Part shown: positions 17,182 through 24,522 of the stretch, one piece after another
Layout of the letters: the number at the start of each line of letters is the position of its first letter
Numbering within the stretch: position 1 is the stretch's first letter
Source: an uncultured Oscillospiraceae bacterium
GTDB taxonomy: Bacteria > Bacillota > Clostridia > Oscillospirales > Oscillospiraceae
DNA: 58,583 nt
Assembly: GCA_947625845.1 (NCBI GenBank)
Contig: CANQQB010000006.1
Coordinates: 1 to 58,583 of the forward strand
Direction: 5' to 3'
Notes under the pieces: model-generated
The model's database searches: none
Seen by the model: only the letters and a program-made list of their open reading frames with translations
Told to the model about the DNA's origin: nothing
Program-made: the position numbers and the translations under genes

Positions 17182-18458
17182 TCCTCTTCCTCCTCCAACT
17201 GCACGTACACGGGATAGGACCCCACCGCGCCGGCGTTTTCAAAGCCGTCTACATACACGGTGGTCGGCACCCTGTATCGTCCGGCCCCGTATCCGGCCAG
17301 ACCGGACAGGTCCGCCACCACGCGTATGTTGTTGGCGGTGATCCGGGGCAGGATATCGGACGGGGCACGGACCGTGACCACCTTGTTCATATCAATGATG
17401 CTGGCGTCCATGCCGTCCGGGGCGTTGATATAGCTGAGATTCGTCACGATGAACGTATCGGCGGACAGTCCTACGAACTCCAGGCTCACCTTGGCCGTGG
17501 TCTCCCCGGACAGGCACTCCACGCCGTTGGGGAGCATGATGTTGTACTCCGTCTCCGGGAACTCCAGCGCGTCCGCCAGATTGATGTTGGCCAGCGCGAT
17601 ACTGTTCAGACCGTCCAGCGTAGCCGCGTCGCCCGCCACGGTGATGGTCTCGGGCTGGATATGCTTGACCACGTTTTCCTCCGCCGTCGCGCCGCCGCCG
17701 TTCTGGAGCGTCACGTCCAGCGCCACCTGCTTGATGGTGCTCACCGGCACGGTGACGGTCACGGTGTCCGCGTCCGCCTGCACGTCCTCAAATTCCAGCA
17801 CATTGCCGCTCTCGTCCAGCAGTATGAAGTTGCCCTCGGCGGAGAAGGACGAGCTGACCGCGTCCCGGCCCACGACCACGCGCACCGCGGCGATACGGTC
17901 CAGCTCTTCCTCCGGACCGGTGAAGGTCACGTTGGCGGGGTCGAAGGTCATCTCGGCGCTGTCCACCATATAGCCATCCGCCGTAGTCCCCTCGAACGAG
18001 CCTGTCACGGGGAAGCTGACGGTGGAGAGCTTGCTGATCTGCAATCCGATGGTCGCCGGGGATTTGTTGGTGTCCCGGATGCTGGCCTGGTTGACCGTGG
18101 TGGGATACGAAATGGAATAGCTCATGGTCCGGTACCCGGCCATGGTGATGTTGGACAGGTTCACCACCGCCCGCAGATCGGCGCTGGTGATCTGGGAGAT
18201 ATCCCGCCGCGTGCCCGTCAGGGTCACGTTCACCGTGTCGGTCTCCTGGTCGGACACGACGAGATTGAGCGTGTCCCGCAAAGCCTCCTGGCCGGTGAAG
18301 GTCACCTCCACGCCGTAGAAGGTCTGGGTCCTGGTGGCCCCATAGTTCGACGTATAGTATATCCACAGCATCAGAGCCGCACACAGGCTGAAGATCACCC
18401 AGAACAGACGGCTGTCCAGGATCCTGCCGATCACATTTACTCTGCCGTTATCGCGCAT
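17178..18458 (-). CDS. cdaR: CdaR/YbbR domain regulator of diadenylate cyclase
   Basis: A 426-residue protein with one N-terminal membrane span (LFWVIFSLCAALMLWIYY, about 15-32) and several extracytoplasmic YbbR repeats. CdaR binds CdaA and modulates c-di-AMP production. It overlaps cdaA by 11 bases. The usual third partner, glmM, is not next to it here. Confidence 0.92.
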   Translation of the reverse strand: MRDNGRVNVIGRILDSRLFWVIFSLCAALMLWIYYTSNYGATRTQTFYGVEVTFTGQEALRDTLNLVVSDQETDTVNVTLTGTRRDISQITSADLRAVVNLSNITMAGYRTMSYSISYPTTVNQASIRDTNKSPATIGLQISKLSTVSFPVTGSFEGTTADGYMVDSAEMTFDPANVTFTGPEEELDRIAAVRVVVGRDAVSSSFSAEGNFILLDESGNVLEFEDVQADADTVTVTVPVSTIKQVALDVTLQNGGGATAEENVVKHIQPETITVAGDAATLDGLNSIALANINLADALEFPETEYNIMLPNGVECLSGETTAKVSLEFVGLSADTFIVTNLSYINAPDGMDASIIDMNKVVTVRAPSDILPRITANNIRVVADLSGLAGYGAGRYRVPTTVYVDGFENAGAVGSYPVYVQLEEEEE

Positions 18459-19311
18459 CGCCGCTCCCCTTTGTCCGTTTCAGCCTGGCCAGCAGCCCCT
18501 TTTGTTCGTCCTTTTCCCTTGGCAAAAGCTCCTGGCGCAGCAGCTCCTCGAAGGTGTCCCTTGTCAGGTGCCGCTTCAAAAGCCCGTCCTCCGCCACGCT
18601 GATGGCGCCGGTCTCCTCGGACACGATGACCACCAGTGCGTCGGACCGCTCGCTCATACCGATGCCGGCCCTGTGGCGCATGCCCAGGTCCCGGCTCAGG
18701 TTGGCGTTCTCGCTCAGCGGCAGCATGCATCCCGCCGCCGCCACGCGTCCCTCCTTCACGATCACCGCGCCGTCGTGCAGCGGCGAGTTGTGGAAGAAGA
18801 TATTCTTCAAAAGCTCCGCCGACACCAGCGCGTCGATCTGGGTGCCGGAGGCCATCGCGTCGTTCAAGCGGTTCGTGCGCTCAAAGACGATGAGCGCCCC
18901 CGTGCGGCTCTGGGACATGTCCTGACAGGCATAGACGGTCTGGCGGATGACCCGCACCAGCGCCTCCCCGCCCACATCCCGGCCGAACAGGGAAAACAGC
19001 CGGTAGGACCCCACGCGCTCCAGCGCGCGGCGTATCTCCGGCTGGAACAGCACGATCACCGCCAGCACGCCGATCTCGAACACCTGCCGTAAAATAAAGC
19101 TGGTCAGCGTAAGGTGCAGCGCGCTGGACAGAGCCAGCGCCACCAGCAGCAGCAGTATCCCCTGGGCAACCCGCACGGAATTGGTCCGACGGATGAAGGA
19201 TATAGCGGCGTAGATCGCCACTGCCACCAACAGTACGTCCACCACGTCCGACAGGCTCATGGACAGGATCAGCCGCAGATTGTCGGTCACGCTTTTTACA
19301 AAATCGCTCAT
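18448..19311 (-). CDS. cdaA: Diadenylate cyclase CdaA
   Basis: Makes the second messenger c-di-AMP from two ATP. Three N-terminal membrane spans (about 15-95) precede the DAC domain with the signature DGAVIV (about 190) and GMRHRAGIGMSE (about 222-233). 287 residues. First gene of the long operon. There is no ribosome-binding site directly in front of the ATG; instead a 7-codon ORF with its own site ends in an ATGA overlap with it, so translation looks coupled. Promoter at 19368-19396. Confidence 0.95.
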   Translation of the reverse strand: MSDFVKSVTDNLRLILSMSLSDVVDVLLVAVAIYAAISFIRRTNSVRVAQGILLLLVALALSSALHLTLTSFILRQVFEIGVLAVIVLFQPEIRRALERVGSYRLFSLFGRDVGGEALVRVIRQTVYACQDMSQSRTGALIVFERTNRLNDAMASGTQIDALVSAELLKNIFFHNSPLHDGAVIVKEGRVAAAGCMLPLSENANLSRDLGMRHRAGIGMSERSDALVVIVSEETGAISVAEDGLLKRHLTRDTFEELLRQELLPREKDEQKGLLARLKRTKGSGDAR

Positions 19312-19331
19312 AGAACTGGCACCATCGTCAT
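19308..19331 (-). CDS. Seven-residue leader peptide coupled to cdaA
   Basis: ATG at 19331 followed by codons for MTMVPVL and a TGA that overlaps the cdaA ATG as ATGA. The AGGA ribosome-binding site six bases upstream belongs to this ORF, not to cdaA. Existence as a translated peptide is inferred from this arrangement. Confidence 0.4.
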   Translation of the reverse strand: MTMVPVL

Positions 19332-19367
19332 TGTTTTTCCTGAATATCCATTCTGACTCAACTTTGT

Positions 19368-19396
19368 ATTATATTACAAAATCCCGCCGTTGGCAA
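19368..19396 (-). promoter_or_regulatory. Vegetative promoter of the cdaA superoperon
   Basis: Minus-strand TTGCCA (19396-19391), 17-base spacer and perfect TATAAT (19373-19368). It gives a leader of about 50 bases that contains the MTMVPVL ORF. Confidence 0.65.
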
Positions 19397-19428
19397 TACA
19401 ATTTATCCGGACCGCGCAAAACCGCGCG

Positions 19429-20544
19429 TTACGCCAACGCCAGCAGCGCCTCCGCCGCCGTCAGCGCCTCCCGGCGCGTATTGAAGGGCGAAAAGCTGAA
19501 CCGGACCGTCCCGGACGAGAGCGTGCCCGCCGTCTCATGGGCAAGAGGCGCACAGTGCAGCCCAGCCCGCACGGCAATTCCCCGCTCCGCCAGCTTGGCA
19601 GCCGCCTCTTCGCAGTCCATGCCGTCCACTTGGACGGACACGACGCCCGCCTGGGTCTGCGGATCCTCCGCCCGGAAAAGGCGCACATTGTCCGCGCCGG
19701 CCAGCCTCTTGCAAAATTCCCCCAGCAGTTCCCGCTCATGGGCCAGTATCGCCGGGCAGGAACGCTGTTGCAGCCATTTTACCCCCGCCAAAAGCCCGGC
19801 CACGCCGGGCACGTTGTGGGTCCCCGGCTCCAGCCGGTCCGGCAGAAACTCCGGCATGAACGCCTCCTGGCTCTGGGACCCGGTGCCGCCGTAAAATAGC
19901 GGCGCCGCGGCCTCGTCCCGGCAAAGGAGCACGCCTGTGCCCTGGGGACCCAGAAGGCCCTTATGGCCGGGCATGGCCGCGAAAGCGCAGCCCAGTGCGT
20001 CAAAGTCCAGCCCCACGGTGCCCGCGCTTTGGGCTGCGTCCACGATGAGAGGCACCCCCTGCTCCCGGCAAAGCGACCCGATACGCTCCACCGGCAGAAT
20101 ATAGCCGAACACGTTGGACACCTGGGTGCACACCGCCGCCTTCGCCCCCGGCAGCAGTTCCCGGAAAGCCTGCACCATATCCTCCGGTTGGAAAAGCGGT
20201 GCGCGCGCCACGCGTATATCCGCGCCCAGGCCGTGCAGAGGCCGCCAGACGGCGTTGTGCTCATACCCGGAGATCACCACCCTGTCCCCCGGCTTCACCA
20301 GGCTCCGGATGGCGATATTGAGCCCGTGGGTGGCGCTGGACGTGAACACCACATGGGCCGGGTCCCGCACGCAGAAAAGGTCCGCCAGCGCCAGCCGGCA
20401 GTCCAGCAGCGTATCCGCCGCGCGCATGGCGCTTTCGTACCCGCCCCGGCCGGGGCTGGACATGGTCCGCATAGCCTCCGACACCGCGTAGCGGACCGTG
20501 GCCGGCTTCAAAAACGACGTGGCGGCACTGTCCAGATAGATCAT
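19429..20544 (-). CDS. Class V aminotransferase / cysteine desulfurase family protein
   Basis: A 371-residue PLP enzyme. It starts MIYLDSAATSFLKP; Asp169 (VDAAQS) and Lys195 (GHKG) are the PLP-binding aspartate and Schiff-base lysine, and Cys331 in the GLHCAPL segment is the candidate sulfur-accepting cysteine. The HCAPLAHE context fits the subgroup found with DUF3343 and selenium-related genes rather than housekeeping IscS. The start overlaps the DUF3343 stop as ATGA; longer readings from 20814 run across DUF3343 and are rejected. Likely moves S or Se from (seleno)cysteine to the neighbour. Confidence 0.88.
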   Translation of the reverse strand: MIYLDSAATSFLKPATVRYAVSEAMRTMSSPGRGGYESAMRAADTLLDCRLALADLFCVRDPAHVVFTSSATHGLNIAIRSLVKPGDRVVISGYEHNAVWRPLHGLGADIRVARAPLFQPEDMVQAFRELLPGAKAAVCTQVSNVFGYILPVERIGSLCREQGVPLIVDAAQSAGTVGLDFDALGCAFAAMPGHKGLLGPQGTGVLLCRDEAAAPLFYGGTGSQSQEAFMPEFLPDRLEPGTHNVPGVAGLLAGVKWLQQRSCPAILAHERELLGEFCKRLAGADNVRLFRAEDPQTQAGVVSVQVDGMDCEEAAAKLAERGIAVRAGLHCAPLAHETAGTLSSGTVRFSFSPFNTRREALTAAEALLALA

Positions 20545-20789
20545 TCCGACACCTCCAGCGTTCCGTCCGGATGGCGCAGGATGGTCCGCTCCGGCGCAAG
20601 GCCCGCGCCGGTGAGCAGGTTCACGGCCCAGTCCCGGTTCCGGGCAGCCACGATCACGCAATAGGCGCAGCCACGGGTCGCAGCGGCCTTGGGCACGCGG
20701 GAGACCGTTCCCGTCACGCCCGCCCGCTCCAGCACCCGCGACGCCCGCTGGGCATAGGTCAGGCTCCGGAATGTCAGTAAATATTGCAT
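20541..20789 (-). CDS. DUF3343 putative Se/S carrier-like protein
   Basis: An 82-residue protein. The start ATG at 20789 follows a GGGAGG ribosome-binding site by 7 bases. MQYLLTFRSLTYAQRASRVLE and the later GCAYC motif (Cys41, Cys44) fit DUF3343, a TusA/YedF-like small protein proposed to carry sulfur or selenium. It is translationally coupled to the cysteine-desulfurase-type gene. Its ribosome-binding site is buried in a strong hairpin (20797-20834), so expression is probably conditional. Confidence 0.78.
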   Translation of the reverse strand: MQYLLTFRSLTYAQRASRVLERAGVTGTVSRVPKAAATRGCAYCVIVAARNRDWAVNLLTGAGLAPERTILRHPDGTLEVSE

Positions 20790-20796
20790 AAAACAA

Positions 20797-20834
20797 CCTC
20801 CCGCCAATGGTCACAGGCCATTGTATGCGGGAGG
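20797..20834 (-). promoter_or_regulatory. Hairpin burying the ribosome-binding site of DUF3343 (copy 2)
   Basis: CCTCCCGC/GCGGGAGG (8 bp) and CAATGG/CCATTG (6 bp) pair around a 7-base loop with a 3-base bulge. On the minus strand the 3' arm is the ribosome-binding site of DUF3343. The CCTCCCGC and CATACAATG elements are shared with 3065-3091. Confidence 0.55.
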
Positions 20835-20852
20835 CGGTCTGTTTGGTCCGTC

Positions 20853-21320
20853 TCAGGAAAGCAGCGCCACCGCGTGGGCGCTGATACCCTCGCCGGAACC
20901 GGTAAAGCCCATGTGTTCTTCCGTCGTGGCCTTGACACTGACGGCGGAAACGTCCACACCCAGGTCAGAGGCGATGTTCTCGCGCATTTTTTCTATGTAC
21001 GGGGCCAGCTTGGGCCGCTGGGCTATCACGGTCACGTCGCAGTTTTCCAGGTCGAAGCCCGCCTCGCGCACCGCCCGGACCGCCGCGCCCAAAATAACGC
21101 GGCTGTCGATGCCCTCTGTATCCGGGTCATTGTCGGGGAACATGTGCCCGATATCCCCCAGAGCCGCCGCGCCCAAAATGGCGTCCGCCAGCGCGTGCAG
21201 CAGCACGTCCGCGTCCGAGTGGCCTAAAAGCCCCTTTTCAAAGGGTATCTCCACCCCGCCCAGTATGAGCTTCCGCCCTTCCAAAAGCCGGTGAGCGTCG
21301 TAGCCGTGTCCGATCCTCAT
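20853..21320 (-). CDS. ispF: 2-C-methyl-D-erythritol 2,4-cyclodiphosphate synthase
   Basis: Step five of the MEP isoprenoid pathway. The N-terminus [12 protein letters not shown] carries the metal-binding Asp-x-His (DAH), and [15 protein letters not shown] and [11 protein letters not shown] follow as expected. 155 residues. The ATG at 21320 overlaps the ispD stop as ATGA. Isoprenoids here feed undecaprenyl phosphate for the wall. Confidence 0.96.
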   Translation of the reverse strand: MRIGHGYDAHRLLEGRKLILGGVEIPFEKGLLGHSDADVLLHALADAILGAAALGDIGHMFPDNDPDTEGIDSRVILGAAVRAVREAGFDLENCDVTVIAQRPKLAPYIEKMRENIASDLGVDVSAVSVKATTEEHMGFTGSGEGISAHAVALLS

Positions 21321-22039
21321 GATTTCTCCCTCTCCTGCCAAATAAGCCGCGCCAGACGCAGGTCCAGCGGCGTGGTAATCTTGATGTTTTCCTCGCTGCC
21401 CTGGGAAATGGCGATCTTCCCGCCGATGCGCTCCACCGCCGCGCAGTCGTCGGTGACCTCCGGCGCGTTTTCCGCCGCGTCCAGCAGCGCCGCGCGGATA
21501 AGATCGGCCTGGAAGCACTGGGGTGTCTGGGCAGCAAACAAATGGGCCCTATCCGGCGTGCCCGTGACCATACCCCTGTCCGCCACCTTGACCGTGTCCC
21601 ACACCGGCACGGCCGGCACCGCCGCCGTGTGGCGGTAAGCGGCCCATAGTGCGTCCATGATGACCTTCTCCGTCACCAGGGGTCTTGCCCCGTCATGGAT
21701 GGCGATAAGCTCCGCCTCCGGCGGCACGGCCATTACACCGGCCAGACAGGACGCTGCCCTTGTCTCGCCGCCGGGGACCACCGCCGCAAGCTTGCCTATG
21801 CCGTATTGGCGGCACAGGTCCCTTACAGCATCCACGCTCTCCCGCCTTGTGGCGACCACGATGGACTTGACCGCCTCCGTGCGTTCAAAGGCCAGCAGCG
21901 TCCTTGCCAGCACGGGCATGCCGCCCAGGTCTTCCGCCAGCTTGTCGCCGCCGAAACGGGTCCCGGAGCCCCCCGCCACGATCACCGCCGCCGCAAAGGG
22001 CAGTCGCGCGGCCTTCATCTTATCCGATATCGCGCCCAT
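21317..22039 (-). CDS. ispD: 2-C-methyl-D-erythritol 4-phosphate cytidylyltransferase
   Basis: Step three of the MEP pathway. The nucleotide-binding [15 protein letters not shown] (about 15-29), IHDGARPLV (about 114-122) and TPQCF (about 171) motifs are intact. The frame is open far upstream, but that part is antisense to the flippase gene; the ATG at 22039 with GAGGA five bases before it is taken as the start (240 residues). Divergent from the SpoVB-like gene, 90 bases apart. Confidence 0.94.
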   Translation of the reverse strand: MGAISDKMKAARLPFAAAVIVAGGSGTRFGGDKLAEDLGGMPVLARTLLAFERTEAVKSIVVATRRESVDAVRDLCRQYGIGKLAAVVPGGETRAASCLAGVMAVPPEAELIAIHDGARPLVTEKVIMDALWAAYRHTAAVPAVPVWDTVKVADRGMVTGTPDRAHLFAAQTPQCFQADLIRAALLDAAENAPEVTDDCAAVERIGGKIAISQGSEENIKITTPLDLRLARLIWQEREKS

Positions 22040-22129
22040 ATCCATCCTCAACATATCCGCCGAATTTGTCCCATATAGTGGATTATAACCATTTTGCGCG
22101 TTTTCCGCAAGGGTATGGGAGGGATCGGC

Positions 22130-23626
22130 TTGCTGCGGGACAGGACCCTGGCCTTCAACACGGCGCTGCTCACCGCCTCCGGGCTTGTCATGCGGTTCGT
22201 GGGCATGATCTGGCAGGTGTGGCTGGTGAGCCGCATTGGCGAGGCCGGCATCGGGCTTTTTCAGCTGGTCATGAGCGTGAACGCCCTGGCCGTGACGGTG
22301 GCCATGTCGGGCAGCCGCTACGCCGTCACCCGCCTGGTCAGCGAGGAACGGGGCCTGGACAGGCCGAACGGTGCGGCACAGGCGTTGGGCGAGACCATGC
22401 TCTACGGCCTCTTCTTCGGCCTGGCTGCCGGGCTCATCCTCATGCTCACGGCGGAGCCCCTGGGCTTTCTCTGGCTGGAGGATGCCCGGACCGTGCGGCC
22501 ATTGTTTATATTGGCCCTCACCATGCCGCTGACCGGCCTGGATTCGGTCATGCACGGGTACTTCACCGCCGTGGGCCGGGTGTGGAAGAGCGTGACCGTG
22601 TCCGTGTGCCAGCAGCTTCTGACCATCGGCGTGACCGCGTGCATCCTGCTGGTCGGGCCTGCGGCAAATCTGGAATTTGCCGTGGCCGGCATCACCGCCG
22701 GCGCGCTGGTGGGCGAGAGCTTCGGTCTGGCAGCGCTTGGCGTCGCCTACGCCATCGACAGGCGAAAGCACGGCATCGTCCGGGATAAGACCATCCCGCC
22801 TGTGGCGGGCATGACAAGGCGGCTTCTGACCATTGCCCTGCCGCTGGCCGCGGCGTCCTATGCCAGAAGCGGCCTTTCCACCCTCCAGCACCTGTTGGTG
22901 CCGCGAGGCCTTCGTTCCTCCGGTCTCACGGCGGAGCGTGCTCTGGCCGGGTACGGGGTCATCCAGGGGATGGCGCTGCCAGTGGTGCTGTTCCCCTCCT
23001 GCCTGATGATGGCCGTGGCGGAGCTCATCGTGCCAAAGCTCACCGAGCGGCAGATGCGCGGCCAGACCGACTCCATCCGCCAGGTGACGGAGGACGTGCT
23101 GTGGAAAAGTCTGCTTTTCTGCTCCATCACCGCCAGCCTCTTTTTGTCCCTGGGGGACAGTCTGGGCCTTGCCCTTTACGACTCCCCCCAAGCCGGGCGA
23201 TACATTCAAATTTTCGCCTGCATCGTGCCGGTCATGTACATGGATATGGCGGCGGACGGGTGCCTGAAGGGCCTGGGCGAGATGATGTTCTGCATGGTGG
23301 TCAACATTGCGGACGTGGGCCTTTCCGCGCTCATGGTGTGGCTGCTGCTGCCCCGGTGGGGGCTGGGTGCCTATATCTTCGTCATATGCTTCACGGAGGT
23401 GTTCAACTTCGCGCTGAGCATGTGGCGGCTTTGGAGAGTCTCCGGTGTGCGTCTTCCCTGGCGGCGGGTATTATTCGCGGCGCTGGCGGCGGTCATAAGC
23501 GGCGCGCTTTCCCGGCTTCTGGGCAGGTTCACCGGCGCGGACGGCAGCGTATGGGCGATGGCACTTTCCATGATGGCGGGACTGGGGCTCTACACCCTGG
23601 CCCTGCGCGGGCGCTTCGACCTTTGA
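22130..23626 (+). CDS. SpoVB/MATE-like polysaccharide flippase family protein
   Basis: About 498 residues with roughly 14 hydrophobic spans, matching the MOP-superfamily SpoVB group (lipid-linked precursor flippases; SpoVB acts in spore cortex synthesis). Typical features are the LLTASGLVMRFVGM first helix and the GVIQGMALPVVLFPSCLMMAVAELIVP-type seventh-eighth region with its family proline. A TTG at 22130 is taken as start because GGGAGGG lies six bases before it; an ATG at 22115 and a TTG at 22094 are in frame but lack a ribosome-binding site. Substrate unknown; spore cortex precursor is possible. Confidence 0.85.
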   Translation: MLRDRTLAFNTALLTASGLVMRFVGMIWQVWLVSRIGEAGIGLFQLVMSVNALAVTVAMSGSRYAVTRLVSEERGLDRPNGAAQALGETMLYGLFFGLAAGLILMLTAEPLGFLWLEDARTVRPLFILALTMPLTGLDSVMHGYFTAVGRVWKSVTVSVCQQLLTIGVTACILLVGPAANLEFAVAGITAGALVGESFGLAALGVAYAIDRRKHGIVRDKTIPPVAGMTRRLLTIALPLAAASYARSGLSTLQHLLVPRGLRSSGLTAERALAGYGVIQGMALPVVLFPSCLMMAVAELIVPKLTERQMRGQTDSIRQVTEDVLWKSLLFCSITASLFLSLGDSLGLALYDSPQAGRYIQIFACIVPVMYMDMAADGCLKGLGEMMFCMVVNIADVGLSALMVWLLLPRWGLGAYIFVICFTEVFNFALSMWRLWRVSGVRLPWRRVLFAALAAVISGALSRLLGRFTGADGSVWAMALSMMAGLGLYTLALRGRFDL

Positions 23627-23651
23627 CAGCGGCGGGAGGATATGGTAAGCT
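23623..23651 (+). promoter_or_regulatory. Promoter of the coaX-like gene
   Basis: TTGACA (23623-23628) overlapping the flippase stop codon, a 17-base spacer and a weak TAAGCT. Confidence 0.4.
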
Positions 23652-23672
23652 ATGGCCGGGAAGTGATCGAAC

Positions 23673-24446
23673 ATGCTTTTGACCGTAGATCTGTCTAACA
23701 GCCGCATCACCCTGGCAGGCATAGAGGACGGGACCGTGCGCTTTTCCTGCCAGATGGCCACCGTCAAGACCCGCACGGCGGACGAGTACGCGGCGCTGAT
23801 GCAGCTGCTTTTGACCCGCCAGGGCGCAGACTGCGCGGCGCTGGACGGGTGTATTTTGGCCTCCGTGGTGCCGGAGCTGACGCTGGTGCTGCGCCAGGGG
23901 CTGGAGCTTCTGACCGGGCTTGCCCCCATGGTGGTGGGGCCGGGCGTGAAGACCGGCCTGAACATCCGTCTGGACGACCCCTCCGAGCTGGGGGGCGACT
24001 TTGTGGCGGCCGCCGTGGCGGCTCAGGCAGACTATCCCCTGCCCGTCATTACGGTGGACATGGACACCGCCATCGGCCTGGGTGTCACCGACAGCCAATG
24101 CCGGTACATCGGCGGCGTTATCGCACCGGGCGTGCTGGCCTCCGCCGCAGCCCTTACCAGCCGGGCATCATTGCTGCACAACGTGGTCTTAAAGGCCCCC
24201 AGCCATATCATCTGCAAGAACACCGACGAGAGTATGCGTTCCGGCATCATCTACGGCGCCGCCGCCATGCTGGACGGACTGCTGGCCGGGATGGAGGAAG
24301 AGCTTGGCGGACCGGCCACCGTGGTGGCCACCGGCGTGTGGGCCCCAGCCGTCATCCCCTATTGCAGGCGGAAAGATATTCATTTGGACGAGAATCTTAT
24401 TCACCGCGGGCTATGGCTTATTTGGAAGAAAAACCAAAAATTATGA
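23673..24446 (+). CDS. coaX: Type III pantothenate kinase-like protein with degraded active-site motifs
   Basis: A 257-residue protein with the whole CoaX fold order, but the signature loops have drifted. The first phosphate loop D-x-GNT is DLSNS (about 6-10), the GxDR loop is GGDF (about 110) so that the arginine is lost, and the second phosphate loop DFGTATT is DMDTAIG (about 128-134). The C-terminal ATGG segment is ATGVW, while the terminal HLDENLIHRGL matches the family's 'DPDLTLEGL'. It may be a regulator or a dead paralogue rather than a coenzyme A enzyme. Symbol reflects family only. A terminator follows. Confidence 0.72.
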   Translation: MLLTVDLSNSRITLAGIEDGTVRFSCQMATVKTRTADEYAALMQLLLTRQGADCAALDGCILASVVPELTLVLRQGLELLTGLAPMVVGPGVKTGLNIRLDDPSELGGDFVAAAVAAQADYPLPVITVDMDTAIGLGVTDSQCRYIGGVIAPGVLASAAALTSRASLLHNVVLKAPSHIICKNTDESMRSGIIYGAAAMLDGLLAGMEEELGGPATVVATGVWAPAVIPYCRRKDIHLDENLIHRGLWLIWKKNQKL

Positions 24447-24462
24447 AAACTAATAAATAATT

Positions 24463-24493
24463 ACCGGCAGCAGATCATCCGCTGCCGGTTTTT
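24463..24493 (+). terminator. Intrinsic terminator after the coaX-like gene
   Basis: ACCGGCAGC and GCTGCCGGT pair around a 9-base loop, followed by TTTTTAT. It lies between converging genes and may also end gltA transcription from the other side. Confidence 0.8.
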
Positions 24494-24522
24494 ATACAGT
24501 TGTAACAAATTATTACAGCCGA

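Noticed and set aside
22040-23209. N-terminal extension of ispD by about 390 codons
   Set aside because: The extension is antisense to the SpoVB-like gene and is His/Gln/Arg-rich without family similarity; the ribosome-binding site and family start are at 22039.
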